Below are positions 9,168 to 16,638 of a stretch of 16,665 nt of DNA, piece after piece. A model generated the notes under the pieces. The model was not told where the DNA came from and did no database searches. It saw only the letters and a list, made by a program, of their open reading frames with translations. The stretch comes from Bacteroides sp. (GTDB taxonomy: Bacteria > Bacteroidota > Bacteroidia > Bacteroidales > Bacteroidaceae): positions 1-16,665 of the forward strand of contig JASLDF010000021.1 in the NCBI GenBank assembly GCA_030151635.1, written 5' to 3'. The translations under genes were made by a program, and so were the position numbers. How positions within the stretch are numbered: the stretch's first letter is position 1; the number at the start of each line of letters is the position of its first letter.

Positions 9168-9206
9168 AAAGGGATTACTTAATTTTAGTAATCCCTTTAT
9201 TTTTTA
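9168..9206 (+). terminator. Intrinsic terminator of the vWA-tubulin-protease operon
   Basis: A perfect 12-bp stem, AAAGGGATTACT (9168-9179) pairing with AGTAATCCCTTT (9187-9198), closes a 7-base loop and is followed by a T-run (9200-9205). It begins 18 bases after the stop codon of the protease gene and separates that operon from the broken tubulin-like copy. Confidence 0.92.
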
Positions 9207-9271
9207 TACGCATCAGTTGATTGCTTATTACGTATGATCAATTTTATTGCCTACAAATAAAATTTAAATCT

Positions 9272-10044
9272 ATGAAAACAGGATTAAGAAGATGCCTATA
9301 CATCGGTTTAGGAGGTACGGGAATCAATGCAATATTGCATACTAAGAAGATGTTTATGGACAACTATGGAGAAGTACCTCCAATGATAGGATTTCTTGGT
9401 ATTGATACAGATGGTGGCATTTATAGCAAAACTCTTGATGGCAAAGAAGGGAGTAAAGTTAGTTTAAATGCGTCTGAACAAGTATCAATTTTCACGAAAA
9501 GTACTTCTGACATATATAGAGAAAATAAGGACGAATTCTTTACATGGGTATCACCTGATAATATTAATTGTCTTTCTACCGAGTATTCATCTCCCCAGCA
9601 ACGCCGTGTATTTGGACGTATCTTATTTTTATCAATTATGATAAGGTTAGAAAATCTATTGAATACTCTATAAAAAAATTAACATACTGTCAAATATACG
9701 ATGATGCGAGATATAATCTCATCAATAGTAATATTGAAGTTCACCTTGTATTCTCAATATCTGGCGGTACAGGTGCAGGAGCTTTTATTGACGCAGCTTA
9801 CTTAATTAAGAGTGTATTGCCTTCTGATGGTAAATTAATTGGATATGGCGTTTTACCTGGAGTATTTGAAACAATGATACCTCAAGGTCCAGCTATGGCA
9901 CGTGTGAAACCTAATGCGTATGCATCGTTGCTTGACTTGGATTTCCTTATGCATTTAAATGAAAATCAACGACCAATTGAGTTTAAATATTTTGCCCATT
10001 CGGAAACTGTACAAAAAAGACCGTTCAATGCTATCATGGTGTAA
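9272..10044 (+). pseudogene. Frameshifted, truncated second copy of the tubulin-like gene
   Basis: The ATG at 9272 begins a close match to the start of the 920-residue tubulin-like protein (MKTGLRRCLYIGLGGTG). The frame is lost at about 9625-9632, where one base is missing relative to the intact copy. The homology continues in the -1 frame from INYDKVRK, through the intact signature GGTGAGAF, to an early stop at 10042-10044. It covers only about the first 257 of 920 residues. The N-terminal 70 codons are very similar, the next 80 are strongly diverged (the GAGQ segment is replaced by SSPQQ), and 9733-10038 matches 3386-3691 with only five differences in 306 bases. It lacks the helical extension and any protease partner. 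An upstream in-frame ATG at 9221 exists, but the family start is 9272. It could be a relic, or a donor of variant sequence. Confidence 0.9.
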
Positions 10045-10300
10045 TCAAAGTTTAGCTTATAGGAAGTAACTTTATTATAAGCTATAATAAAATAGGATTC
10101 AATCAAGACACCTTGTACTTAATAAATGGTTTCAACTAATTATAAAAAAACATTTATACACATTTTTGTATATTACATTCAATATTTCTTTAAAATAGAC
10201 TAAGTTTGTAAATAATATACAAAGTTGATATTACTCATATAATTCTAATAATTTGTTAGTATTATAAAGTTATTTAAAATACATTAAACATGAAAAGGAG
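10045..10300. other. AT-rich spacer after the broken tubulin-like copy
   Basis: This 256-base spacer starts where homology to the intact tubulin-like gene stops abruptly (10038). It contains a short AT-only inverted repeat, TTTATTATA (10071-10079) and TATAATAAA (10083-10091), without a T-run, so it is not a clear terminator. It also contains the candidate promoter box listed separately. No gene is seen. An ATG at 10290 reaches a stop after four codons. Confidence 0.5.
10201..10208 (+). promoter_or_regulatory. Candidate Bacteroidota -7 element upstream of the SHOCT gene
   Basis: TAAGTTTG matches the -7 consensus TAnnTTTG of the primary Bacteroidota sigma factor exactly, about 90 bases before the ATG at 10301. 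I find no TTTG at the expected distance (about 19 bases) upstream, so this is a half-supported call. Confidence 0.35.
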
Positions 10301-11026
10301 ATGATAGTATTTATACTAGCGGTTTTTATAATTGGCGTTATAGTTGTTTGTATTGTATTATCGAATGAACGAAAAAACAATCTCGAGAGGTTAAATAATC
10401 GTATGAAGGAGCTCAACATCAAGAATATATCATCACAAATAACGGCTCCAAATTGCACATATATTTTAATTTCAAATGACCAAGACAAGCGATTTTATAT
10501 AATCTTATTAGACTATAGTATGAGTTTTCGGTACGATGAAATTATTGGGTTCGAAACATTCTCAGATAATCAATCTATTAACTTTAAATCTACATCTAGC
10601 ACTTTAGGACGTGCTGCCGTGGGTGGTATCTTATTAGGTGGTGTTGGAGCTATTGTAGGTGGGATGAGCGGTAAATCCAAAAATATTAATTCAGCTTCAA
10701 GTGTTAATATTAAAATTCACACAAACAACGCAAATAAACCTTTTATCAATCTATCTACATTCAATGCACGAGAAGTATGCAATGAGGGACGAGTTCTTTC
10801 TAATAAGTTTAATTGGAATTTCTATATAAATGGGCTGGAAGTTGCTGAAAAAATTGAAAGTCTAATAGCTAATGTAATGGCACAGAACGACCTTAATTCT
10901 CCTGACACTTCAGTATCTTCTTTTTCGAATGCTGACGAGCTTATTAAAATGGCACATCTTCTAGAGAAAGGGCTCATTTCGCAAGAAGAATTTGATAAAG
11001 CTAAGTATAAGATTCTGAATAATTAA
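10301..11026 (+). CDS. SHOCT-domain membrane protein
   Basis: This 241-residue protein starts with a hydrophobic N-terminal helix (about 1-21, MIVFILAVFIIGVIVVCIVLS), probably an uncleaved anchor with the rest in the cytoplasm. The middle has strand-like stretches and a glycine-rich hydrophobic segment (about 104-120, AAVGGILLGGVGAIVGG) that may contact the membrane. The C-terminal 30 residues (ADELIKMAHLLEKGLISQEEFDKAKYKIL) have the SHOCT pattern: a short helix, then KGLIS, then EEFDKAK. SHOCT motifs often sit at the ends of proteins and are thought to mediate oligomerisation. GGAG directly abuts the ATG, too close to be a normal ribosome-binding site, but starting here preserves the membrane helix. 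It lies within the repeat-bounded island, 52 bases before the next gene. A role with the tubulin-like operon is only suggested by proximity. Confidence 0.75.
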   Translation: MIVFILAVFIIGVIVVCIVLSNERKNNLERLNNRMKELNIKNISSQITAPNCTYILISNDQDKRFYIILLDYSMSFRYDEIIGFETFSDNQSINFKSTSSTLGRAAVGGILLGGVGAIVGGMSGKSKNINSASSVNIKIHTNNANKPFINLSTFNAREVCNEGRVLSNKFNWNFYINGLEVAEKIESLIANVMAQNDLNSPDTSVSSFSNADELIKMAHLLEKGLISQEEFDKAKYKILNN

Positions 11027-11078
11027 CCCTACAGAATACTATTAACTAACAAGCTCTAACAGCTTATAATATATATAC

Positions 11079-12521
11079 ATGAAACACTCATTAATTTACG
11101 GACTATTTTCTTATTTAATTTTGGTCTGTTTGCCTGTATATTCTCAAATAAAAATTAAAGAAAAACCGGAAATTATTAACTCTAACTTTGTTGAACCTGA
11201 AATAGAGAAAACTATTTATAAATACGACTCTTTGCAAATCGACTTTAGAAATTTAGCTACTAACAAAAATGATAAGAATGCCTTTGAACAATTTGTTGGA
11301 CAAAAAATTGTTTTTAAACCTAGGCATAGTCAATCTAATGAGTTGAGTCAATACTATGGCTGTTTTTTCTTGCAAATTCCTGATACAGTATGGGTGAAAA
11401 AGCCTAGCAGTATGAAGAAGGTTAAGCCTAAACATTACAAATTATTATGGCGCTATAAATCTGAAAAAATAACTGATAAATCAATATATAAAAGTTTAGA
11501 ATATATCCCAGGTAAAAAAGGTTTTAGTTATTCATATTTGACCCGTATTAAGATCAAACCTACTATATATTTTCATCAAAAAGAATTTATCTCTTCTGGC
11601 TATTATACCCATTTTTCTAATATTGAAGGTAAAGAGTTTACTATTAAATCTATTAATAAAGAAACGGGTACATATATCGAAAAATATGAGTACGATGAAA
11701 CCTCTGCTAGATATGGTGAGATAGTATATGACAATGTTGTACTAGAAACCTCTGATGGTAAAATTATCCATTGGAAAGTAAAAGACCTTTCTAAAGAGAC
11801 TTCAATAGTTATACTAGGATATTTAGAAAAAATTAAGCAAATCTACTTCAATGAAACTTATCATGTATTGAAAAAGGGAGAATTAAAGAATAAATATAAT
11901 TGGTCACTTTTAAACTATGAAACAAACCAACAAGAAGTTACTGAAGGTAAAATTCTTCCTAAAGAAATTTTATTTTATGGCATTAAGAATAGTTTTTTGA
12001 GTCCTTATATTACTTTCGTAAAAAATGACAATACTGTTTTAGGGCTCAAAATCCCTGAATATTTAAATGTTAATGATAAAAGCGATACTATTCACAATAA
12101 ATTTGAAGCTAATCTTACATTAAATCAATTAAGGTTAGAAAATGAATATAGAATTTTACAGATAAAGGAAGCTTTAGAAATTAAAATCTTAGAAGCCCAG
12201 AAAAAGGAAAAAGAAGAAAAACAAAAGAAACAAGCTGAGAAAGAGGCAAAAGATCTAAAACTTGCAGAACAAAAAGCAAAAGAAGATGCAAGATTATGGA
12301 ATCAGGCTTTGATTAATGAATATGGGAAAAAAAATGCAAAACTTATGCAAGAAGGCAGAGTCAGAATTGGATGGACAAAAGAAATGTGTTCTATATCTTG
12401 GGGAGCCCCAATAGATGTTAATAGATATACAACAGCTTTGGGAGTCACCGAACAATGGATTTATGGTTTGTATGATTATCTATATTTTGAAAATGGCAAA
12501 CTAACCTTTATTCAAAATTAA
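11079..12521 (+). CDS. Secreted coiled-coil protein with a BamE/SmpA-like C-terminal domain
   Basis: This 480-residue protein begins with a Sec signal peptide (about 1-22, ending LPVYSQ), so it should be periplasmic or surface-exposed. Residues 25-350 are unassigned, rich in strands, aromatic residues and lysine. A charged helix, very likely coiled coil, covers about 355-415 with runs of Lys, Glu, Ala and Gln. The last 50 residues (VRIGWTKEMCSISWGAPIDVNRY ending YLYFENGKLTFIQN) resemble small BamE/SmpA-type domains, with the usual order of a GMTKE-like turn, WG.P, an EQW.YG strand and a final FENGKL strand. In the known BamE family this fold helps assemble outer-membrane proteins; here it may be only a binding module. 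The gene follows the SHOCT gene by 52 bases and ends just before a hairpin. Confidence 0.75.
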   Translation: MKHSLIYGLFSYLILVCLPVYSQIKIKEKPEIINSNFVEPEIEKTIYKYDSLQIDFRNLATNKNDKNAFEQFVGQKIVFKPRHSQSNELSQYYGCFFLQIPDTVWVKKPSSMKKVKPKHYKLLWRYKSEKITDKSIYKSLEYIPGKKGFSYSYLTRIKIKPTIYFHQKEFISSGYYTHFSNIEGKEFTIKSINKETGTYIEKYEYDETSARYGEIVYDNVVLETSDGKIIHWKVKDLSKETSIVILGYLEKIKQIYFNETYHVLKKGELKNKYNWSLLNYETNQQEVTEGKILPKEILFYGIKNSFLSPYITFVKNDNTVLGLKIPEYLNVNDKSDTIHNKFEANLTLNQLRLENEYRILQIKEALEIKILEAQKKEKEEKQKKQAEKEAKDLKLAEQKAKEDARLWNQALINEYGKKNAKLMQEGRVRIGWTKEMCSISWGAPIDVNRYTTALGVTEQWIYGLYDYLYFENGKLTFIQN

Positions 12522-12570
12522 TGGCTTGTTGAATCATTTAAAACTTTTAATAAAGTTCATTTAACTAACT

Positions 12571-12605
12571 TCAGCACAGTAAGGGATTCAATCTTACTGT
12601 GCTGA
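12571..12605 (+). terminator. Strong hairpin, probable terminator at the right end of the island genes
   Basis: TCAGCACAGTAAG (12571-12583) pairs perfectly with CTTACTGTGCTGA (12593-12605) around a 9-base loop, giving a 13-bp stem 49 bases after the stop at 12521. The bases that follow are only moderately T-rich (GTTCGTGTTTGTT), so it is a weaker intrinsic terminator than the one at 9168. It could also act in mRNA stability. Confidence 0.6.
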
Positions 12606-12699
12606 GTTCGTGTTTGTTAATCCCATCAGAACTCCACTTTCTTATTTATTATTTTTCACTCTCGCAATAGCCTTTAAACTTTAGTATGAATCATTCTGA

Positions 12700-12880
12700 T
12701 AAATAATCTTCAATAGCACCTCCGTTTCGAACTTCTATTGAGCGTGGATTGATACAGATTAAACGCACTACAGCCAGATGACCGACAATCAAAACCATCA
12801 GCAGTAAAGCTTTGAGAATAATGTGTGACTACAAAAATTGAGTAAAATGGATAGTGGCTGCATATCTGGCAGAGCATCTA
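12700..12880 (+). repeat. Right copy of the direct repeat flanking the island
   Basis: This is the partner of 304-495 in the same orientation. Positions 12708-12880 match 323-495 at all but two positions, and TAAATAAT (12700-12707) matches 304-311. The extra 11-base unit of the left copy is absent here, so this copy may be closer to the original form. Similarity stops after AGAGCATCTA (12871-12880). The next gene's promoter begins about 50-80 bases further on, so this repeat sits between the accessory DNA and the GC-richer housekeeping cluster. Confidence 0.93.
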
Positions 12881-12933
12881 AAGAACTGCATTTCTCAAAT
12901 AGACCCTTTTAAAGGTAAAAAGGTTTGAGAAAC

Positions 12934-12965
12934 TTTTCACCAACTTCCTTTTATCTTTATCTTTG
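12934..12965 (+). promoter_or_regulatory. Bacteroidota-type promoter of the DUF2148-agu cluster
   Basis: TATCTTTG (12958-12965) is an exact match to the -7 consensus TAnnTTTG. A TTTT at 12934-12937, 20 bases upstream, could serve as a degenerate -33 TTTG. Transcription would start near 12970, about 30 bases before the ATG at 13003. This argues against the longer reading frame that begins at 12925. Confidence 0.6.
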
Positions 12966-13002
12966 CGACAGATATTACGATAAAAAAAGGAGAGAACACA
13001 TT

Positions 13003-13533
13003 ATGATTTTAAACGAAAGAGACAACCGTACCGAACGTGCAATTGCAGTTGCACAACAAATGCTAACCGCTGCTAGAACCGCCCCTAAAGCTAGAGGATG
13101 GGACTTGGTTGAAGCTTGTTTGGTATCGGGCGACGACTTGATTAAGCTATCTGAAGCGATGTTGAATTTGGAGTACCGAGGTGGAAACTACCACTTTGAA
13201 CGCGATTCGGCAAACATACAGAGTGCACAATGCGTTGTGTTGATAGGCGTTCGTCGTAAAACTTTGGCGTTGAATTGCGGACATTGTGGTTCGATGACGT
13301 GTGCGGGTAAAGCCGAGAATGTGCCTTGCGTATTCAATTCGATCGATTTGGGTATTGCCATAGGTTCTGCCTGTGCCACCGCAGCCGATTTGCGTGTGGA
13401 TACGCGTGTGATGTTTACTGCTGGACTGGCCGCTCAAAAGCTAAATTTATTGCCCGATAGTGAACAAATCATGGCAATTCCAGTTAGTATTGCATCGAAG
13501 AGCCCGTTCTTTGATCGTGCTCCTAAAAAATAA
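13003..13533 (+). CDS. DUF2148 cysteine-rich, ferredoxin-domain-like protein
   Basis: This 176-residue protein has a cysteine cluster typical of DUF2148: Cys92-x2-Cys95-x4-Cys100-x8-Cys109, then Cys124 in IGSACATAADL. Such a set could hold an iron-sulfur cluster. The N-terminal AARTAPKARGWDL segment recalls the start of nitroreductase-like proteins. The reaction is unknown for the family. I chose ATG 13003 over the longer frame from 12925 because an AGGAG (12999 side of the leader, within AAAAAAAGGAGAG) precedes it at good spacing, the promoter box lies inside the longer frame, and the extra 26 residues look non-coding. It is 42 bases upstream of the agmatine deiminase gene on the same strand with no terminator between, so it is probably cotranscribed. 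GC content is clearly higher than in the island to the left. Confidence 0.88.
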   Translation: MILNERDNRTERAIAVAQQMLTAARTAPKARGWDLVEACLVSGDDLIKLSEAMLNLEYRGGNYHFERDSANIQSAQCVVLIGVRRKTLALNCGHCGSMTCAGKAENVPCVFNSIDLGIAIGSACATAADLRVDTRVMFTAGLAAQKLNLLPDSEQIMAIPVSIASKSPFFDRAPKK

Positions 13534-13575
13534 TATAATCCCCCTATTCTATTTTCCATTTCAACTGATATTGGT

Positions 13576-14619
13576 ATGAGTAAGAACGAAAATACAAACA
13601 AAATATTACCTGCTGAGTGGGCTCCGCAAAGTGGGGTTCAACTGACTTGGCCACATAAAGACACCGATTGGGCGTATATGTTGGACGAGGTTGAAGCGTG
13701 TTATCTTAACGTGGCTCGTGAAATTGCGAAACGTGAGATTCTACTGATTGTTACCCCCGAGGAAGATCGGGTTAGAAAGCTGTTGAAGCATAACGACATT
13801 AACCTAGAAAACGTGCGTTTCTTTGTGTGCGACACGAACGATACTTGGGCTCGTGATCACGGTGCAATTACGGTGATTGAGCGTGAAAAGCCTGTTATAT
13901 TCGACTTTAAATTTAACGGTTGGGGGATGAAATTTGTTTCAAACCACGACAACCAAATTAACCGTAAACTAGCTGAAGCTGGTATTCTTCAAGGTGAGCG
14001 TGTTAATAAATTGGGTTTTGTTTTGGAAGGTGGAAGCATTGAAAGTGATGGTGAAGGAACCATGCTGACTACAACAGAATGCCTACTTTCGGAAAATAGA
14101 AACGAGGAATTGAGCAAGAATGAATTTGAATTTTACTTCAAATGGAACTTGAACATTGACCGTATTTTATGGCTAGATCATGGTTATTTAGAAGGCGATG
14201 ATACCGACAGCCACATTGATACATTGGCTCGTCTTTGCACACCCAATACCATTGCATACGTGCAATGTCGTGATTTTTCGGATCCGCATTACGAGGCGTT
14301 GAAAAAGATGGAAGATCAGCTTAAAACATTCCGTACAAAAGAGGGATTTGCCTATAATTTATGTCCGTTGCCAATGGCGAAAAAGATTGAGTTTGAGGGT
14401 GAAAGATTACCTGCTACTTATGCCAACTTCTTGATTATAAATGGTGCTGTTTTAGTGCCAACTTACAATCAGCCAACGAACGACAAAGCGGCTATTGCAA
14501 CGCTGCAAAGCATATTCCCTGATCGTGAGGTGGTTGGTATTGATTGCAACGCATTGATTAAACAACACGGTTCATTGCACTGCATCACCATGCAATTTCC
14601 AGAAGGAGTGTTGCGATAA
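13576..14619 (+). CDS. aguA: Agmatine deiminase (agmatine iminohydrolase)
   Basis: AguA hydrolyses agmatine to N-carbamoylputrescine and ammonia (EC 3.5.3.12) in the cytoplasm, the first step from agmatine to putrescine. At 347 residues it has the usual family length. Family landmarks are all present: LPAEWAPQSGVQLTWPHKDTDW near the start, NDTWARDHGAI with Asp94, VLEGGSIESDGEG (149-161, Glu151), DSHIDTLARL with His213, and catalytic Cys336 in HGSLHCITMQ near the C-terminus. This is the Asp/Glu-His-Cys set of the guanidino-modifying (PPADS) superfamily. It is followed 34 bases later by the gene for the next enzyme, as in many agu clusters. No speA-type arginine decarboxylase is seen here, so agmatine must come from elsewhere in the genome or from outside. 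Confidence 0.97.
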   Translation: MSKNENTNKILPAEWAPQSGVQLTWPHKDTDWAYMLDEVEACYLNVAREIAKREILLIVTPEEDRVRKLLKHNDINLENVRFFVCDTNDTWARDHGAITVIEREKPVIFDFKFNGWGMKFVSNHDNQINRKLAEAGILQGERVNKLGFVLEGGSIESDGEGTMLTTTECLLSENRNEELSKNEFEFYFKWNLNIDRILWLDHGYLEGDDTDSHIDTLARLCTPNTIAYVQCRDFSDPHYEALKKMEDQLKTFRTKEGFAYNLCPLPMAKKIEFEGERLPATYANFLIINGAVLVPTYNQPTNDKAAIATLQSIFPDREVVGIDCNALIKQHGSLHCITMQFPEGVLR

Positions 14620-14653
14620 TTTAGTATGAACGCTTGATTTAGAATATATAGAA

Positions 14654-15547
14654 ATGAGCAAAGATAGACACATAAAAGTGGGCATGGTGCAACAAGCAAA
14701 CACGGCCGACTTCAAAGAGAATTTAATGAAATTGGCAAATAACATTGCCGATTGTGCCGAAAAAGGTGCGCAGCTGGTGGTATTGCAAGAGTTGCACAAC
14801 TCGCTTTACTTTTGCCAGACGGAAGATGTAAATACATTCGATTTGGCCGAACCAATTCCTGGTCCGTCAACTCAGTTTTACAGCGAAATTGCAAAGAAAT
14901 ATGGCATTGTTTTGGTTACCTCTTTATTTGAAAAGAGAGCACCGGGATTATATCACAATACAGGCGTTGTGTTCGATACGGATGGTTCTATGGCGGGTAA
15001 ATACCGTAAAATGCACATTCCTGACGATCCTGCTTACTACGAGAAATTCTACTTTACTCCTGGCGACATCGGCTTCAAACCGATTGAAACTTCTTTGGGT
15101 AAATTGGGTATGCTGATTTGTTGGGATCAATGGTATCCGGAAGCTGCACGTTTAATGGCGTTGGCTGGTGCGGATATCTTAATCTACCCGACTGCAATTG
15201 GTTGGGAGAGCTCGGATACGCCCGAAGAAAAACAACGCCAGCTGGATGCTTGGATTATTTCGCAACGTGGACATGCCGTGGCAAACGGACTGCCTGTTGT
15301 GGCGGTGAATCGTGTGGGTCTTGAGCCCGATCCATCTGGACAAACCAACGGAGCTACCTTCTGGGGAAACAGCTTTGCCGTGGGTCCTCAAGGGGAGTTC
15401 TTAGCTAGAGCAAACAACGAAACTGATGAGAATATCGTGGTTGACATCGACCTAACTCGTTCGGAAAATGTGCGCCGCTGGTGGCCTTTCCTTCGTGACA
15501 GACGTATTGATATGTATGGCGACATCACCAAACGTTTCATTGATTAA
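14654..15547 (+). CDS. aguB: N-carbamoylputrescine amidase
   Basis: AguB hydrolyses N-carbamoylputrescine to putrescine, carbon dioxide and ammonia (EC 3.5.1.53), completing the agmatine route begun by the preceding gene. It is a nitrilase-superfamily enzyme of 297 residues, normal for the family. The Glu-Lys-Cys triad is visible: Glu46 in VVLQELHNS, Lys119 in GKYRKMHIPDDP, and Cys156 in LGMLICWDQWYPEAARLMA. FYFTPGD and the C-terminal ENVRRWWPFLRDRRID stretch are typical of the carbamoylputrescine branch. It lies 34 bases after aguA with no terminator between, and a UUCG-loop terminator follows. The high GC and ordinary codon use match aguA and contrast with the island to the left. Confidence 0.97.
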   Translation: MSKDRHIKVGMVQQANTADFKENLMKLANNIADCAEKGAQLVVLQELHNSLYFCQTEDVNTFDLAEPIPGPSTQFYSEIAKKYGIVLVTSLFEKRAPGLYHNTGVVFDTDGSMAGKYRKMHIPDDPAYYEKFYFTPGDIGFKPIETSLGKLGMLICWDQWYPEAARLMALAGADILIYPTAIGWESSDTPEEKQRQLDAWIISQRGHAVANGLPVVAVNRVGLEPDPSGQTNGATFWGNSFAVGPQGEFLARANNETDENIVVDIDLTRSENVRRWWPFLRDRRIDMYGDITKRFID

Positions 15548-15576
15548 TAAAACTATCTTTTAAAGTTTAGATATAG

Positions 15577-15605
15577 AAAAGGTACACTTCGGTGTGCCTT
15601 TTTTG
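15577..15605 (+). terminator. Intrinsic terminator after aguB
   Basis: AAAAGGTACAC (15577-15587) pairs with GTGTGCCTTTT (15592-15602), with one G-U pair, around a TTCG tetraloop, and continues into a run of T. It starts 30 bases after the aguB stop and closes the DUF2148-aguA-aguB unit. Confidence 0.9.
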
Positions 15606-15706
15606 TTTCAATGTCATTTTTCTTTGGATAAAGAGTTTAGAATGTGATGGTATTGTACTATTTTTAGTTGCATTTTCAAGATTTATAATAACAAATAAAC
15701 TACCTC

Positions 15707-16288
15707 ATGACAGACTTAGAAAAGCTATTAGACCCTGCTTACGATTGGAAAGAGCAAACAATAGATGAAGATAAATATGATGAACTCTTCGTTGAGGTGA
15801 TGCTCGATTACCTGAAGAAACACGGACCAGACGTTCGTCAGCGGTTGGTGCAATGTTGGAATTTCGACAACGCTACCGAAGTTATTCAGTGGATTGTAGA
15901 CCAACCCGATACGGACAAGGGCACTGCCCTATTTCTTTATTGGTACATGCAGCCGGGCTTTAGTAAACAGTATGCAGATAGAGCCGAGTGTGAGCTCAAA
16001 GCAAGTTGGCACTTGTCGAGCTATGACCTACTGCATTGCCTTGAAGAACGCTACCTAGCGAATTACTACATCCATCAGCATTATGAATTTAATCCTAAAA
16101 AAGATGGTTATCAAAATGGCCACGATTGGACTTCCGAATTGGAACCCCAAAAGATGAAGCATTCCATTCCCGATGCACTCTTGATGCCTCTTGAAGGTGA
16201 AATTCTAGATACCCCAGAATGGGACGAGGGGGTTCCCGAAGAGCTATACCCCGTGATGGATAGATTGTATGAATTGATGGAGGATTGA
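15707..16288 (+). CDS. DUF4274-domain protein of unknown function
   Basis: This 193-residue acidic soluble protein has no signal peptide or membrane helix. The stretch from about 45 to 90 (QCWNFDNATEVIQWIVDQPDTDKGTALFLYWYMQPGF) matches my memory of DUF4274: a WN.D.. start, a helix, then a D.GTAL.LYW helix. DUF4274 proteins are small and uncharacterised, often scattered near toxin, immunity or polymorphic loci, but nothing here ties this gene to such a system. The C-terminal part is rich in Glu and Asp and in proline-containing turns. It stands alone after the aguB terminator. A TA-rich leader (15640-15700) probably carries its promoter, but I see no exact consensus box. Confidence 0.75.
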   Translation: MTDLEKLLDPAYDWKEQTIDEDKYDELFVEVMLDYLKKHGPDVRQRLVQCWNFDNATEVIQWIVDQPDTDKGTALFLYWYMQPGFSKQYADRAECELKASWHLSSYDLLHCLEERYLANYYIHQHYEFNPKKDGYQNGHDWTSELEPQKMKHSIPDALLMPLEGEILDTPEWDEGVPEELYPVMDRLYELMED

Positions 16289-16440
16289 TAGAGATTATGT
16301 TGAAGTAAATTGTCTTAATCTCTGTAAAGACAATTACTTCGACTTTATTAGCAATAAATCAACGAGATACCAGCTATAGATTCTCTTATAAATGCAGTAT
16401 AAATACCTATATTGAGTAAGAAATACCTAAAAACTGTCTT
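16289..16440. other. Short spacer with a possible weak hairpin
   Basis: This 152-base spacer lies between the DUF4274 gene and the small membrane protein. TAAATTGTCTTAATC followed by TAAAGACAATTA contains the inverted repeat AATTGTCTT / AAGACAATT-like arms (about 16307-16333), imperfect and without a strong T-run. It may be a weak terminator. Nothing else was seen. Confidence 0.35.
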
Positions 16441-16638
16441 ATGAATCTATCTACCAAAACAAAGTTACTACTATTAAACCTCCTTATGTTCCTTATGGCA
16501 TTAGCCATTATCGCGGATAGTATTATTAATATAGATAATCGAAGTATGTTATCAAGATGTTTAGTAGCCATTCCACGGGTTGTTTTCATCGTGATAATTA
16601 TCTACACCAAACGCAAAATTAAACAGAGCAATCAATAG
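16441..16638 (+). CDS. Small two-helix membrane protein, hypothetical
   Basis: This 65-residue open frame is almost complete at the window edge (the stop TAG is at 16636-16638). It has two hydrophobic segments, about 8-30 (LLLLNLLMFLMALAIIADSII) and 40-55 (CLVAIPRVVFIVIIIY), separated by a polar turn (NIDNRSML) and ended by a basic tail (TKRKIKQSNQ). By the positive-inside rule both ends would be cytoplasmic. I recognise no family. A 60-residue frame lies antisense over it, but the sense product has the cleaner membrane-protein pattern. It could be real or chance, and no neighbour suggests a role. Confidence 0.5.
   Translation: MNLSTKTKLLLLNLLMFLMALAIIADSIINIDNRSMLSRCLVAIPRVVFIVIIIYTKRKIKQSNQ

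Noticed and set aside
9568..10044. Separate plus-strand gene starting at 9568
   Set aside because: Its first 20 or so residues have no counterpart in the family, and the rest is the frameshifted continuation of the tubulin-like copy that starts at 9272, so it was merged into the pseudogene.
10071..10091. AT-only inverted repeat after the pseudogene as a terminator
   Set aside because: The stem contains no G or C and is not followed by a T-run, so chance is likely in such AT-rich DNA.
12925..13002. N-terminal extension of the DUF2148 gene
   Set aside because: The promoter-like TATCTTTG lies inside it and a ribosome-binding site precedes ATG 13003, so the shorter start was chosen.
13147..13437. 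Minus-strand 96-codon frame over the DUF2148 gene
   Set aside because: It is a shadow of a GC-richer coding region. The Cys-rich pattern on the plus strand is the real signal.
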